DNA of 12,388 nt from an uncultured Clostridia bacterium (GCA_947627335.1 CANQVQ010000049.1:1-12388), one strand, 5' to 3'. Positions 1 to 8,102 are shown, numbered from the stretch's first letter. Notes: generated by a model not told the origin, from the sequence alone. Made by a program: numbers and translations.

Positions 1-2025
1 GTCGCGTGCGTGGGCGGCGAAGAAGCGCTGGACGACCCCGCCCTGCCGTACCGCGTATCCATTTCCGTGACCCGGAAGCCGCATAGGACCGCGTACACCG
101 AAGGGGAAACGTTCGACCCGACGGGCATGGTCGTGACCGCCCGCTCCAACGACGGGACGGAAGAACCGGTCGCGGACTACCGCTATGCGCCCACCGGTCT
201 GCTGACGACGGAGGACGCCGAAGTGCAGATCGTCTATGGGATCCTGAAAACTTCCCTTCCGATCACGGTGACGACCGCTCCCGACCTGCAGATCGGCACG
301 GTGGAAGAATTCCTGCAATTCCGGGATGCGGTCAACCGGGGCAACAGCTTCCGGGGCAAGGTCGTCACGCTGACGGCGGACCTGGACCTCAGCGACGAGG
401 TGCTCTGGACCCCGATCGGCAACAAAAGCGGCAACGCGTTCGAGGGGACGTTCGACGGCGGAGGGCACGTGGTCAGGAACTTCTTTTCCATGACGAAAGG
501 GGTCTTCGGCTACGCGGGACCGAACGCCGTCATCCGCGACTTCGGGCTGGAAAGCGGTACGATCCTGACGACGAACGGCGACGTCGGCGGCGTCGTGAGC
601 GTCTGCAGCGGCGCGAGCGTGATCAACTGCCGGAACGGCGCGGACATCACCTTTTTGGGGTATTCCTCCTACGGCGGCGGCGTGGTCGGCGTCGTGCGGA
701 CGACGTCCGGCGGGCTGATCTCCGGCTGTTACAACACCGGGGCGATCCACGCGAAGGACGGTCCGATCGGCGGTGTGGTCGGGTACCTCACCACGGACGC
801 GGGCGTGACCGTGGAGAACTGCTACAGCACCGGAAAACTTTCACTGGACGAAAACGGCTGGTGGGCAGGCGGCGTGGTCGGCAAGATGCAGGATCACAAC
901 CTCCTGCGGAACTGCTATGCCGTCGGGGAAATCGAGGGCGACCAAAGCGGCGCCGTCGTCGCTGCGGTCACACGGAACGCGACGGTCGAAAACTGCTACT
1001 ACGACCGGGAAAAGTTCGCGAACGCGACCTGCGACGGCACGCACGCCGACGGGACCGTCGGCATGACGGCGCAGGAGATGCGGGAGCCGGGCTTTGCCGC
1101 CCGACTGCTGGACGCGTACAAAGCAGACCCGTTCGGCTTGGTCAACGGCGGATTCCCGCTCCTGCACTGGCAAAAAACCGAGAAAGCCGACGCGATCTGC
1201 GCGGTCGCCGAAACAATCGACGCCATCGGGACCGTCACGCCGGACAGCGCAGACGCCATCCGCGATGCGCGACGCGCCTATGACGCGCTGGACGAGGAAC
1301 TGAAGCCGTACCTTTCCGACCGCCTGCGGACGCTGGAGCAGGCGGAAGAAACTTGGTCCGCCCTCCTGCGGAAAGCGAAGGACGACGCGAAGGAAGCGCT
1401 GCAGGCGTATAAAACCCTCTCCGATTACCGTGCCGAACAGCAGGCGGAACTGCAAGCGCTCCTGGCGGAATTCTGCGCCCGTATCGACGCGTCCGACGAC
1501 GGAAACGCGATCGATCTTGCCGTGGCGGAAGCGAAAGCGAGGATGGACGCCGTCAGGACCGCGAAGGAACTTTCAGACGAGGAAGCCGCGGGACGCGTTT
1601 CCGGGCTGATCGCGGAGATCGGCAGGGTGACGCTCGAGCGGAAGGACGCGGTCGAGGCGGCACGTCGCGCCTATGACGCGCTGTCCGACGAAGCGAAGGC
1701 GCTTGTCGTCGGCTGCGACGTACTTTTGGAAGCGGAAGCGGAACTGGAAAAGCTGGAACGCGAAGCGAACGCCGAAAGCAGTCCGGCGGTCCCGCAGGAC
1801 CCCGTGTCCGAACCCTCCGAAACCCCCGAAGCGCCCGAACCCTCCGAAACGCCCGAAATCCCCGAAAGCGCCGAACGCCCCGAAAAGCCGGCTCCCGACG
1901 GTTCCGAAAGCGCCCCGTCCGCACCGCAGACGGGCGACGCGGGTGACCTGCCGCTGTACGCCGTTCTTCCGGCGGTCGGGCTGTGCGTCCTGCTCCTTGC
2001 GAACGCAAAAAGACGCGTCGGGTAA
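1..2025 (+). CDS. Sortase-anchored GLUG-repeat surface protein (5' partial)
   Basis: The reading frame is open to the window edge, so the true start lies upstream. Residues are counted from the GTG at 10. Residues 14-88 resemble a bacterial Ig-like group 3 domain (TAYTEGETFDPTGMVV). Residues about 92-390 look like a beta-helix with about five degenerate GLUG repeats (191-335), each of the form GGVVG...NCYxxG. Residues 391-600 are helical and carry two copies of a FIVAR-like repeat: IDAIGTVTPDS...ARRAYDAL from 403 and IAEIGRV...ARRAYDAL from 534. A Pro/Glu/Ser-rich spacer follows, then APQTGD (PQTGD 639-643), a hydrophobic stretch and a KRR tail, which is a variant LPxTG sortase signal. The protein is therefore probably covalently wall-attached. 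GLUG and Ig-like modules are typical of adhesins, but the ligand is unknown. It lies 5 bases upstream of the DUF4430/toroid gene, suggesting one transcript and a shared surface role. Confidence 0.85.
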   Translation, partial: VACVGGEEALDDPALPYRVSISVTRKPHRTAYTEGETFDPTGMVVTARSNDGTEEPVADYRYAPTGLLTTEDAEVQIVYGILKTSLPITVTTAPDLQIGTVEEFLQFRDAVNRGNSFRGKVVTLTADLDLSDEVLWTPIGNKSGNAFEGTFDGGGHVVRNFFSMTKGVFGYAGPNAVIRDFGLESGTILTTNGDVGGVVSVCSGASVINCRNGADITFLGYSSYGGGVVGVVRTTSGGLISGCYNTGAIHAKDGPIGGVVGYLTTDAGVTVENCYSTGKLSLDENGWWAGGVVGKMQDHNLLRNCYAVGEIEGDQSGAVVAAVTRNATVENCYYDREKFANATCDGTHADGTVGMTAQEMREPGFAARLLDAYKADPFGLVNGGFPLLHWQKTEKADAICAVAETIDAIGTVTPDSADAIRDARRAYDALDEELKPYLSDRLRTLEQAEETWSALLRKAKDDAKEALQAYKTLSDYRAEQQAELQALLAEFCARIDASDDGNAIDLAVAEAKARMDAVRTAKELSDEEAAGRVSGLIAEIGRVTLERKDAVEAARRAYDALSDEAKALVVGCDVLLEAEAELEKLEREANAESSPAVPQDPVSEPSETPEAPEPSETPEIPESAERPEKPAPDGSESAPSAPQTGDAGDLPLYAVLPAVGLCVLLLANAKRRVG

Positions 2026-2030
2026 GCGCC

Positions 2031-4832
2031 ATGTCCGCAAAGAAACTCCTTTCGGCGGCGCTTTGCGTCCTTTTGGCCTCTCTGACGGTGTGCGCCGGAC
2101 TGCCCGCGTCCGCGGCGGACGCCCCCGGCGAACGGATCGGGTACGCGGTCTGGAGCGTGGAAGCGTTTACGGTCGGCGGCGGCTTCCTGGTCGAGCCGAC
2201 CGAACTGCCGATCTACGCGGGCGAAACCGCGGCGGACCAATTGCTCCGCCTGCTCCGCCAGAGCGGATTGGTCTGCTATTTCGGCGGAACCACCGACGAC
2301 GCGTTCTACCTCGCCTACATCGCGGACGGGACCTCCGCAAAGGCGAAATTCAACCGCTATTCCGGGAGCGGAACGCCGCAGAATGCGCGGGAACTGCACC
2401 TTTCGCATTCCGTTCCCGCCGTCCTGCTCCCGCACCTGCGGGATACCATGGTGTTCTTCGACCCGGACGACTACGCAAAAAACTGGACGGGGTACCTCGG
2501 CGAATTCGTGTTCACGAACGGTTCCGGGTGGATGTACGCGGTCAATAACCGTTTCCCGGGCGTCGGGCTTTCGGATACGTTCCTGTCCGACGGCGACGTC
2601 GTTCGCGTGCAGTTCACGCTGGCGTACGGCGCGGACATCGGCGGGCTCGGCGCCACCGGCGGGAATGCGCCGGGAGTCGGGAACCAACCGGCTTCGGGGT
2701 ACTACCCCGTCGCGAACAAGGATGCGCTCTGCAAAGTCCTCTGCAGGGCGCTGTCCTTCGGCGCCCTGTCCGACGGCGAAACGAAAAACGCCTACGCGGA
2801 CGCGCTCGCCGCGATGGAAGCGCCGGACGCTTCGCAGGACCGCGTGGACGTCGCCGCCGAAGCGCTCGACGACGCGCTTTCCAAGCCGTCGGACGTCCCT
2901 TCCCCGTCGGGATCGAGCGACCCCTCTGTGCCGTCCGAATCGGTCAGTTCCGACAACCCAATCGACCCTCCCGAGCTGTCCGAATCGGTCGATTCAAGCG
3001 ACCCATCCGATTCCGGCAACTCCAACACCCCGAGCGACCCTCCCGAACCGCCCGAATCGGTCAGTTCCGACACCCCGAGCGACCCTCCCGAACCGCCCGA
3101 ATCGGTCAGTTCCGACACCCCGAGCGACCCTCCCGATTCCGGCAGTTCCGACACTCCGAGCATCCCTCCTGAATCGGTCAACTCCGCCGAAACGAGCGAC
3201 CCCTCCGTGCCATCCGAGCCGGTCGTTTCAAGCACCCCGCCCGATTCCGACGATCCCGACGCACCGAGCGCCCCGCCCGCTTCCGTTTCGGACACGGCAC
3301 TGTCGATCGCCGACGGCATCCTGCGGTGGAAGAAAGCCGAAAACGGTTCGTCCGCGGACGACCCCCTGCTGGACGACGCATTTCTGGCGAGCGCCGGTTC
3401 GACGGCAGGCGACTGGTACCCCATCGGACTGAGCAGGCTCGGCATTTCCGACAACTTCGACGGCTACCTCGCCGTGCTTACGGACCGAATCGAGGAACGG
3501 TACCGCGAACCCGGTCGGCTGAGCGCCGCCAAAGCCACCGAATGGCACCGCATTTCGCTCGCCCTGCTTGCCGCGGGCGGCGACCCGACCCATGCCGGCG
3601 TCGACGAAAACGGAACCCCCATCGACCTGATCGCGGACGGGACCTACGACCGTGGAAAAACGGTGCCGCTCGGCAGACAGGGGCTGAACGGCTGGGTCTG
3701 GGGGCTGATCGCCCTCGACAGTATGCGGTACGACGTCCCGGCGGACGCCTGCGACACGCGGGACGACATGATCGCCGAGATCCTGCGCCAGCAGCTCCCG
3801 GACGGCGGGTTCTCCCTGAACGGCACGGACGCCGACCCCGACATGACCGCCATGGTTCTGCAGGCGCTTGCCCCCTACCGCGAAAGCGACAGGGTCTACG
3901 CCGACGCGGCAAAAACCGTCCCCGACGCGATCGAAGACGCGCTCGCCTGCCTTTCCGCCCTGCAGCTCGACACCGGCGATTTCGCAAGCTGGGGAACGGA
4001 AAACGTGGAAAGCGCCGACCAGGTGCTGATCGCGCTGTGCTGCCTCGGGATCGACCCGCTGACCGACGTGCGGTTCTGCAAAAACGGGCGTACGCTGCTG
4101 GACGGGATCCTTCGGTACCGAATGCCGGACGGCGGCTTTGCCCATTCCTTCGCGTACGACCCGAACAACCCCACCGCCTCGCCGGGCGAATCCGACACGA
4201 TGGCGGGCGAACAGACGCTGCTCGCGATGACGGCGCTCTGGCGGCAGCGGAACGGGCTGCGCACGCTCTACGATTTCCGCCCCGAACAGGGCGCCGAACC
4301 GCAGGAAAACGCGACCGTTCGCTTCGACGACGCGGACCGCGAAGCGGCGGACAGCCTGCCGGAAATGCTGACGACGGCATACGACGCGACGGTAACTTCC
4401 CTGCTCGACAAACTGCTGCGGTCGGAAGATTTCGACGGCAAAGCCGCCTACCTGCAAAAACTGACCGACGCGAAAGCGACGATCGCGGCGATCCGGGCGG
4501 AGATCGACGACCTGAACGCGGAGATTCGCGAAAAGCTCTACCCGTTCGACCGGCTCACGGTCCGCGACAGGGAAACCGTGGACGGCATCTTCGAGCGCTG
4601 CATGGCGCTGAGCGAATACGACCGCTCCAAAATCGAACGCTTCGACGACGTGCGTCGAGCAAAGACCCAGATCGACGGCGCACTGCGCGGACGCCTGCTC
4701 GCCGTCGTCCTGTGCGTCGCAGCGGCGGGGATCGCGTTCTGCCTGATCCGCAGGGTCCGAAAACGGCGCAAACGCCGCGAAACGGAACGCGAAGAACTTT
4801 CCGCACGGCATGAAACGGAGGAAGCGCGTTGA
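2031..4832 (+). CDS. Membrane-anchored DUF4430 plus alpha/alpha-toroid surface protein (intrinsic-factor-like)
   Basis: ATG 2031 is chosen over the upstream in-frame start because it begins a clean signal peptide (KK, hydrophobic core, cleavage near PASA-AD at 28/29). The preceding Shine-Dalgarno is weak, so coupling to the upstream gene is likely. The order of parts in 933 residues is: DUF4430 about 37-206 (GSGWMYAVNNRFPGVGLSD followed by DGDVVRVQ); a short helical region 219-283; a Ser/Pro/Asp linker about 284-420; a prenyltransferase/squalene-cyclase-like toroid about 443-755 (NGWVWGLIALDSM, LPDGGFSL, ASWGTENVESADQV, MPDGGFAHS); helices about 770-885; one membrane segment 889-906; and a basic tail. 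DUF4430 corresponds to the beta domain of transcobalamin and intrinsic factor, whose other domain is an alpha6/alpha6 barrel. Cobalamin or another corrinoid is therefore a reasonable but unproven ligand. An enzymatic cyclase role is unlikely: no DxDD motif was noticed and the protein is extracellular. Confidence 0.88.
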   Translation: MSAKKLLSAALCVLLASLTVCAGLPASAADAPGERIGYAVWSVEAFTVGGGFLVEPTELPIYAGETAADQLLRLLRQSGLVCYFGGTTDDAFYLAYIADGTSAKAKFNRYSGSGTPQNARELHLSHSVPAVLLPHLRDTMVFFDPDDYAKNWTGYLGEFVFTNGSGWMYAVNNRFPGVGLSDTFLSDGDVVRVQFTLAYGADIGGLGATGGNAPGVGNQPASGYYPVANKDALCKVLCRALSFGALSDGETKNAYADALAAMEAPDASQDRVDVAAEALDDALSKPSDVPSPSGSSDPSVPSESVSSDNPIDPPELSESVDSSDPSDSGNSNTPSDPPEPPESVSSDTPSDPPEPPESVSSDTPSDPPDSGSSDTPSIPPESVNSAETSDPSVPSEPVVSSTPPDSDDPDAPSAPPASVSDTALSIADGILRWKKAENGSSADDPLLDDAFLASAGSTAGDWYPIGLSRLGISDNFDGYLAVLTDRIEERYREPGRLSAAKATEWHRISLALLAAGGDPTHAGVDENGTPIDLIADGTYDRGKTVPLGRQGLNGWVWGLIALDSMRYDVPADACDTRDDMIAEILRQQLPDGGFSLNGTDADPDMTAMVLQALAPYRESDRVYADAAKTVPDAIEDALACLSALQLDTGDFASWGTENVESADQVLIALCCLGIDPLTDVRFCKNGRTLLDGILRYRMPDGGFAHSFAYDPNNPTASPGESDTMAGEQTLLAMTALWRQRNGLRTLYDFRPEQGAEPQENATVRFDDADREAADSLPEMLTTAYDATVTSLLDKLLRSEDFDGKAAYLQKLTDAKATIAAIRAEIDDLNAEIREKLYPFDRLTVRDRETVDGIFERCMALSEYDRSKIERFDDVRRAKTQIDGALRGRLLAVVLCVAAAGIAFCLIRRVRKRRKRRETEREELSARHETEEAR
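3026..3136 (+). repeat. 45-bp in-frame tandem repeat, about 2.4 copies
   Basis: Two exact 45-base units (3026-3070 and 3071-3115) plus a partial third encode a 15-residue Ser/Pro/Asp/Glu-rich period containing PPEPPESVSSDTPSD. They lie in the flexible linker between the DUF4430 and toroid domains. Degenerate versions extend over about 2930-3290. The period is a multiple of three, so copy-number changes would alter linker length without shifting the frame. Confidence 0.9.
4817..4831 (+). promoter_or_regulatory. Strong ribosome binding site before a TTG start
   Basis: GGAGG at 4817-4821 lies 7 bases before TTG 4829. The TTG overlaps the TGA stop of the upstream gene (TTGA). The good Shine-Dalgarno spacing and the signal-peptide-like sequence that follows decide this unusual start. 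The overlap points to translational coupling of the two genes. Confidence 0.8.
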
Positions 4833-5383
4833 AAAAGGACATTTTAGCGGTCTGCAGCGTCCTGCTCCTGCTCGCCGTCGTCGTCAACGGCACCGACGTG
4901 CAGTCGGTCGACGAATACTACCGCACGCACATCGACGACGTCACGCCGGAAAGCGAAACCGTGACCGTCAGCATCCGCTGTGACGCCGTACTCGACCATT
5001 ACGACCAACTCGACCCTGCCCTGCGGTCGGACGAGTTCGTCCCGCCCGACGGCGTGATCCTGCCGCCGACGGAATACGTCCTGCGGGAGGGCGACACGGC
5101 GTTCGACCTGCTCGACCGTGCGGTTCGGTACAACAAAATCCAAATGGAATACCAGGGCTCCGACCAAAACGGCTTCGGGAGCGTCTACATCCAGGGGATC
5201 CACTACCTGTACGAATTCTCCTGCGGTCCGTATTCCGGCTGGATGTACCGCGTGGACGGGGTGTACCCGCATTACGGCTGTTCCGACTACGTCCTGCGGG
5301 ACGGGCAGGTCGTCGAGTGGGTCTACACCTGCGACCTCGGGCGCGACGTCGGCGCCGACTGGCTGGGCGGACAGGGAAAATGA
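4829..5383 (+). CDS. Small membrane-tethered DUF4430 protein
   Basis: This 184-residue protein starts at TTG with a 4-base overlap of the preceding gene. After MKKD comes one hydrophobic segment (about 5-20), either an uncleaved membrane anchor or a signal peptide. There is no acceptable lipobox: the only early Cys follows LAV. Residues about 45-175 form a complete DUF4430 domain with the family's strong signatures: LREGDTAFDLLDRAV, YIQGIHYLYEF, CGPYSGWMYRVDGVYP and VEWVYTCDLGRDVG. The length is normal for stand-alone family members. The family is related to the C-terminal beta domain of transcobalamin and intrinsic factor. Together with the toroid domain of the preceding gene, it could supply the second half of a two-part binding site outside the membrane (inference). 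The gene is the last of its transcription unit, 13 bases before a terminator. Confidence 0.88.
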   Translation: MKKDILAVCSVLLLLAVVVNGTDVQSVDEYYRTHIDDVTPESETVTVSIRCDAVLDHYDQLDPALRSDEFVPPDGVILPPTEYVLREGDTAFDLLDRAVRYNKIQMEYQGSDQNGFGSVYIQGIHYLYEFSCGPYSGWMYRVDGVYPHYGCSDYVLRDGQVVEWVYTCDLGRDVGADWLGGQGK

Positions 5384-5396
5384 GCCGCCCCGCCTC

Positions 5397-5433
5397 CCCG
5401 TATCTTCCCCCTGCGGAAGATACGGGCTTTTTT
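5397..5433 (+). terminator. Intrinsic terminator of the DUF4430 operon
   Basis: A perfect 12-bp stem (5397-5408 with 5415-5426), a 6-base loop and six T residues at 5428-5433 follow the last gene of the surface-protein run. The stem is near-symmetric, but no T-run suits the opposite strand. Confidence 0.95.
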
Positions 5434-5497
5434 GCCCAAAAAATCGGGAAGCGTCCTGTACAGAAAGCCGAAAATCCTCCCGCTGCCGTTTCAAGCA

Positions 5498-5526
5498 TTG
5501 ACAAAGTCGCCCGATTCCGCTATACT
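5498..5526 (+). promoter_or_regulatory. Sigma-A promoter of the phosphodiester glycosidase gene
   Basis: The -35 is a perfect TTGACA (5498-5503), the spacer is 17 bases and the -10 is TATACT (5521-5526). This predicts strong vegetative expression with a short leader of about 30 bases. A 6-bp inverted repeat, TGGTTT/AAACCA (5526-5531 and 5537-5542), sits at the probable transcription start and could be an operator or a small leader hairpin. Confidence 0.9.
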
Positions 5527-5561
5527 GGTTTTTGACAAACCATATAAAAAAGGAGCAAGTT

Positions 5562-8084
5562 ATGAAAGCAATCAAGCGTCTCCTGCCCCTGTTCCTCGCG
5601 CTTCTGATCCTTTCCGTCTCGCTCGTCGGCGCGGTCGCGTCGGCGTACTACGCGGGGCAATGGGTCGGATTCGGCACCGTCACCGGCTCGACGCACAGCA
5701 GCCTCGCCACCGGCGTGGCGTACGACAACACCACCGTCAAAGGGTCCGTCGGCGGCAACCAACGGCTGCACACCCTGACGTTCAATCCCGCGACAAGCAA
5801 TTATGTGCCGCTGGTCTACACCAAGAACTCCGGCTACGGCGCGACGACCATCAATTCCGCCAAGGAAGCGGAAGCGATCGGCTACGACGTCAAGGGCGGG
5901 GTCAACGCTTCCTTCTTCTCCTTCACCGGAAAGAGCTGCAACACCTACGGCGGGGTCAACATCTCCGACGGCAAGATCCTGCAAGGCTGCAACAGCAACG
6001 GTGCGGCGTGGGTGCTCGCGTTCAACAGCGACGGCACCTCCGCGCTCGCCTATTCCAAGGTCTCCTACACGCTCAGCGCGAAGAACAACGCGTGGAGCGC
6101 CCCGGTGGAATGCATCAACATCTGCCCGGAAACCACCTACGGCGGCATCTACTACTACGACGAATTCTGCGGCACCAAGACGGACACCAAGGCGTCCGGC
6201 GTGGAGATCGTCTTTGAAAAGCAGGACCACACCCAACTGACCGTCGGCGGGACGCTCGTCGGCAAGGTGGTCGCCGTTCGGAGCAGCGTTTCCGCCGGCG
6301 GAGCCATCGGGAAGGGTCAGTTCGTGCTGTACGCCTCCAACGCGAGCGCGTACGCCGCATCCCTGCGCTCCCTCGCGGTGGGCGACACGGTGCGGATCAC
6401 GGCGACGGAAACCATGTCCGCCGCAAAGACGGTCATGGAGAACTGCAACAGTGCGTTCGTGACCTACGGCTACCACATCGTAGCGAACGGTACGAACGTG
6501 ACCGATTCGGACGGTCTGGGTTCCTCGTTCAACAAGGCTCGCGCACAGCGGAGCGGCATCGGCGTGAAGGCGGACGGGACGCTGGTCCTCGTCGCTTCCC
6601 CCGGTCGCACCAGCACCAACACAGGTCTTACCGTCTATGAACTCGCAAACTACTTCATTTCGCAGGGCTGCGTAACCGCGATCGACCTCGACGGCGGCGG
6701 CTCGACCCAGATGACCATCGAAAAATCCGGCTCGCTGACCACCGCGATCTCCAGCACCCGCCGGGTCGCCAACAGCATCCTCGTCGTCGCCCGTCCGACG
6801 ATCAGCGCTTCCGATAAGGCGGAACTGAACGGACTGCTCGACGAAGCGAACGCCCTGCGTGAAAACTTCCTGCTCGGCGGCGCGACCGGCGCGCTGGATG
6901 CCGCCGTGACCTACGGCGCCGGCGTGCGCGATTCCGCGAAGTCCATGCCCGGCGACTACACCAAGGCGATCATGCGCCTGCGGGAAGCGCTCGCGAACGT
7001 GACCAAGACCGGCTACCGCCCGGGCGTCTATCGTCTGAACACCGCATCCGCCCTGCAAAGCGGCGCTTCCGCCTCTTCGTCCGCCGTTTCCTCGCTTGCC
7101 GCCGGTCGGACCTTCACGGTCACGCAGACCTCCGGCAATTACGGCTACACGAAGGTCCTCACGAACTTCGGCTGGATCGATCTGACCAAAGCGACCCGCA
7201 TCGGCAGCGCGGTCAACGCGCAGGCGACGATCGTCTCCCCGACGGTCGCCTATAAGGGACAGGACGTCACCGTCTCCTGGAAGCCGGTCAACGGCGCGGC
7301 GGCGTACACCTATAAGGTCATCGAACTGCTCGGCGAGCCGGATCCCGGCGACTCGAACGAATCCGCCAACGCCGTCACCCTCGCGAGCGGCACGTCGACG
7401 GACGACCTGCAAGTCACGATCCCCGCGTCTGCGCGGACGGACGGTCGTTACCTGAAAGTCGCCGTCTGCGTCGAGTATCCGACGGCGAGCATCTGGAGCA
7501 CGGCGTATATCGCCACGTCCACCCTCCCGTTCACCGACGTCCCGCTCGGCTTCTGGGGCTTCGACGCGGTGCGGCACGCTTACGAAAGCGGCTACTTCTC
7601 CGGCGTTTCCGCGACGGAATTCGCCCCGAACGGCACGATGACCCGCAGCATGATGGCGACCGTGCTGTACCGCATGGCGGGCGCTCCCGCGATCGACCCG
7701 GAAGCCGTCCAACCGTTCGTCGACGTCCCGGAGAACACCTGGTACTATGACGGCGTGCGGTGGTGCGCGTCCGTCGGGATCACGTCCGGCGTTTCCGCGA
7801 CGGCCTTTGCCCCCGACGCGCTGGTCACCCGCGAGCAGGCGGCGGTGTTCCTCTACCGCTTCGCGCAGACGCAAGGGTACGACACGACGGTCGAGGACCC
7901 GACCGCGCTGGATCGTTTCGCGGACGCCGCGTCCGTCAGCGACTACGCGCAGACCGCGATGGCGTGGGCGGTGCAGAACGGCATTCTGTCCGGCACCGAC
8001 GTCGGTCTGGAACCGAAAGCGAACGCCACCCGCGTGCAGGTCGCGGCGCTGCTGTACCGTTTCGATACGGTTTTCGCGGAGTAA
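5562..8084 (+). CDS. SLH-anchored phosphodiester glycosidase (NAGPA family)
   Basis: ATG 5562 follows AAGGAG (5550-5555) at 6 bases and opens a signal peptide (KAIKR, long hydrophobic core, ASA cleavage after 28). The 840-residue protein has a phosphodiester glycosidase domain at about 77-405, homologous to the lysosomal NAGPA uncovering enzyme. It is recognised by VNASFFS, SGIGVKADGTLVL and the hallmark DLDGGGSTQM (DGGGST 377-382). Next come a helical spacer (about 416-480), an SH3-like segment (about 488-546), an Fn3-like domain (about 553-655) and three SLH motifs starting near 657, 719 and 786 (FTDVPLGFW, FVDVPENTWYYDGV, FADAASV). SLH triplets bind secondary cell-wall polymers, so the enzyme is displayed on the wall. 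Family members cleave sugar-phosphodiester bonds, and a wall glycopolymer is a plausible but unproven substrate. The gene is monocistronic, with its own promoter and terminator. Confidence 0.92.
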   Translation: MKAIKRLLPLFLALLILSVSLVGAVASAYYAGQWVGFGTVTGSTHSSLATGVAYDNTTVKGSVGGNQRLHTLTFNPATSNYVPLVYTKNSGYGATTINSAKEAEAIGYDVKGGVNASFFSFTGKSCNTYGGVNISDGKILQGCNSNGAAWVLAFNSDGTSALAYSKVSYTLSAKNNAWSAPVECINICPETTYGGIYYYDEFCGTKTDTKASGVEIVFEKQDHTQLTVGGTLVGKVVAVRSSVSAGGAIGKGQFVLYASNASAYAASLRSLAVGDTVRITATETMSAAKTVMENCNSAFVTYGYHIVANGTNVTDSDGLGSSFNKARAQRSGIGVKADGTLVLVASPGRTSTNTGLTVYELANYFISQGCVTAIDLDGGGSTQMTIEKSGSLTTAISSTRRVANSILVVARPTISASDKAELNGLLDEANALRENFLLGGATGALDAAVTYGAGVRDSAKSMPGDYTKAIMRLREALANVTKTGYRPGVYRLNTASALQSGASASSSAVSSLAAGRTFTVTQTSGNYGYTKVLTNFGWIDLTKATRIGSAVNAQATIVSPTVAYKGQDVTVSWKPVNGAAAYTYKVIELLGEPDPGDSNESANAVTLASGTSTDDLQVTIPASARTDGRYLKVAVCVEYPTASIWSTAYIATSTLPFTDVPLGFWGFDAVRHAYESGYFSGVSATEFAPNGTMTRSMMATVLYRMAGAPAIDPEAVQPFVDVPENTWYYDGVRWCASVGITSGVSATAFAPDALVTREQAAVFLYRFAQTQGYDTTVEDPTALDRFADAASVSDYAQTAMAWAVQNGILSGTDVGLEPKANATRVQVAALLYRFDTVFAE

Positions 8085-8102
8085 ACCCCTCCAAAACGCA
8101 AT

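Noticed and set aside
3026..3136. Possible CRISPR-like direct repeats
   Set aside because: The repeats are tandem without spacers, in frame, and encode a Ser/Pro-rich linker.
3228..4811. Long - strand frame (527 codons) over the toroid domain
   Set aside because: Compositionally biased shadow of a + strand gene with strong family motifs. No ribosome binding site of note.
2031..4832. Terpene cyclase or protein prenyltransferase enzyme
   Set aside because: The toroid is part of a secreted protein with a DUF4430 domain and no catalytic DxDD or prenyltransferase signature was noticed. A binding role fits better.
4829..4870. Lipoprotein signal in the small DUF4430 protein
   Set aside because: The only early cysteine is residue 9, preceded by LAV. 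It is too close to the N-terminus and has Val instead of Gly/Ala/Ser at -1.
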